Virus record (IMG/VR): IMGVR_UViG_3300032738_000331
Span: 1 to 35,642 of that record
Origin: a virus
Strand: one strand, 5' to 3'
DNA: 35,642 nt
Made by a program: the position numbers and the translations under genes. The notes under the pieces are model-generated. The model saw nothing but the letters and a program-made list of their open reading frames with translations, was not told the origin of the DNA and did not search any database. This document shows, in pieces, positions 35,377 through 35,642 of this stretch. Within the stretch, counting starts at the first letter, position 1; every line of letters starts with the position of its first letter.

Positions 35377-35461
35377 TTAATTTCATTATTATCATATGTA
35401 CCCCATAATAATATGATAATATTAAATAATAATAATAATGAAATTAAAAGGGGGTACATAT
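35377..35461 (-). repeat. Interlocked inverted repeats (pseudoknot-like order) in leader
   Basis: Two perfect inverted repeats overlap in the order A B A' B'. One pair is 16 bp: 35377-35392 with 35432-35447. The other is 11 bp: ATATGTACCCC at 35394-35404 with GGGGTACATAT at 35451-35461. They fill the only sizeable gap at the right end, between a gene end (stop 35464) and the start at 35356. The arrangement allows a pseudoknot or two alternative hairpins, on either strand. Confidence 0.75.
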
Positions 35462-35463
35462 AT

Positions 35464-35642
35464 TCAGTTTCTCTTAAATTTAGAATGTAAAGATAAAAAT
35501 ATTTTAGTTGTATCGTCGTTAAGTTTTAAGACCCATTCTTTAGCCATTAAACCACACACATAAAAGAATACTGAAAATTTAGCTATGTCATATACAGTAT
35601 TCTTAATTGTCGGTGCCCAATCACTACGTGTTACCTTTTTAA
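35464..35642 (-). CDS. Partial gene running off the window end, function unknown
   Basis: A minus-strand frame is open from the right edge to a TGA at 35464-35466. The visible 58 residues include TRSDWAPTIKNTVYDIAKFS, a hydrophobic stretch FSVFFYVCGLMA and a C-terminus LKLNDDTTKIFLSLHSKF ending KRN. The start lies outside. Codon usage is normal for the window and the gene lies in line with its neighbours, but no family is recognised. Confidence 0.45.
   Translation of the reverse strand, partial: KKVTRSDWAPTIKNTVYDIAKFSVFFYVCGLMAKEWVLKLNDDTTKIFLSLHSKFKRN

Overview
The window is an AT-rich (roughly two-thirds A+T by eye) stretch of a T4-like myovirus genome. The gene set matches marine cyanophage-type T4-like phages (Kyanoviridae-like): long GIGTTNP-type fibre proteins, baseplate genes 5, 26, 48, 51, 53 and 54, head-completion gene 4, replication and late-transcription genes 32, 59 and 33, PhoH, and ThyX in place of a ThyA-type thymidylate synthase. 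A Prochlorococcus or Synechococcus host is likely from this family resemblance. No host-derived photosynthesis gene is in view, so a related marine bacterial host cannot be excluded.

Layout. From 1 to about 24,000, all on the minus strand, lies the late structural block, read right to left: gp54 (tail-tube initiator); gp26 and a tiny gp51; two giant tape-measure-like proteins carrying peptidoglycan hydrolase domains; a hub protein that may be gp27; gp5 (OB-fold hub, no lysozyme domain seen); a beta-helical spike-like protein; two tandem paralogous fibre proteins; a 2,024-residue structural protein; a von Willebrand A-type protein; and three fibre proteins. One fibre has an S74 self-cleaving chaperone. 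The last one, cut by the window edge, carries 44-residue kelch-like repeats. At 24,003-24,051 transcription diverges over a palindrome made of two back-to-back T4-type late promoters. Genes 4, 48 and 53 then read on the plus strand and collide with gene 32 at overlapping stop codons.

From 26,618 to the right end, again on the minus strand, is the early/middle block: gp32, a GIY-YIG homing endonuclease, gp59, gp33, a RecB-like exonuclease, PhoH with a LAGLIDADG intein, an HNH endonuclease, a small FmdB-like protein, a second GIY-YIG endonuclease, ThyX with an HNH intein, a Cys-rich small protein, and a partial gene. Mobile DNA is dense here: five homing-endonuclease units within about 7.5 kb.

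Regulation. TATAAATA late promoters sit in short gaps before gp54, gp4, gp48, gp26, the 60-residue protein and the kelch fibre. Two sigma70-like promoters sharing a common spacer sequence precede gp33 and gp32. The gp32 leader carries four GCCAAA repeats, a candidate autoregulatory operator. A strong intrinsic terminator for gp32 is buried in the 3' end of the opposing gene 53. The gene products fit together as one programme: gp33 supports late transcription from TATAAATA, gp59 and gp32 work at the replication fork, and the late genes build tail and baseplate. No tRNA or CRISPR was recognised. The largest gap without a gene is about 100 bases (35,357-35,463) and holds an interlocked inverted-repeat structure.
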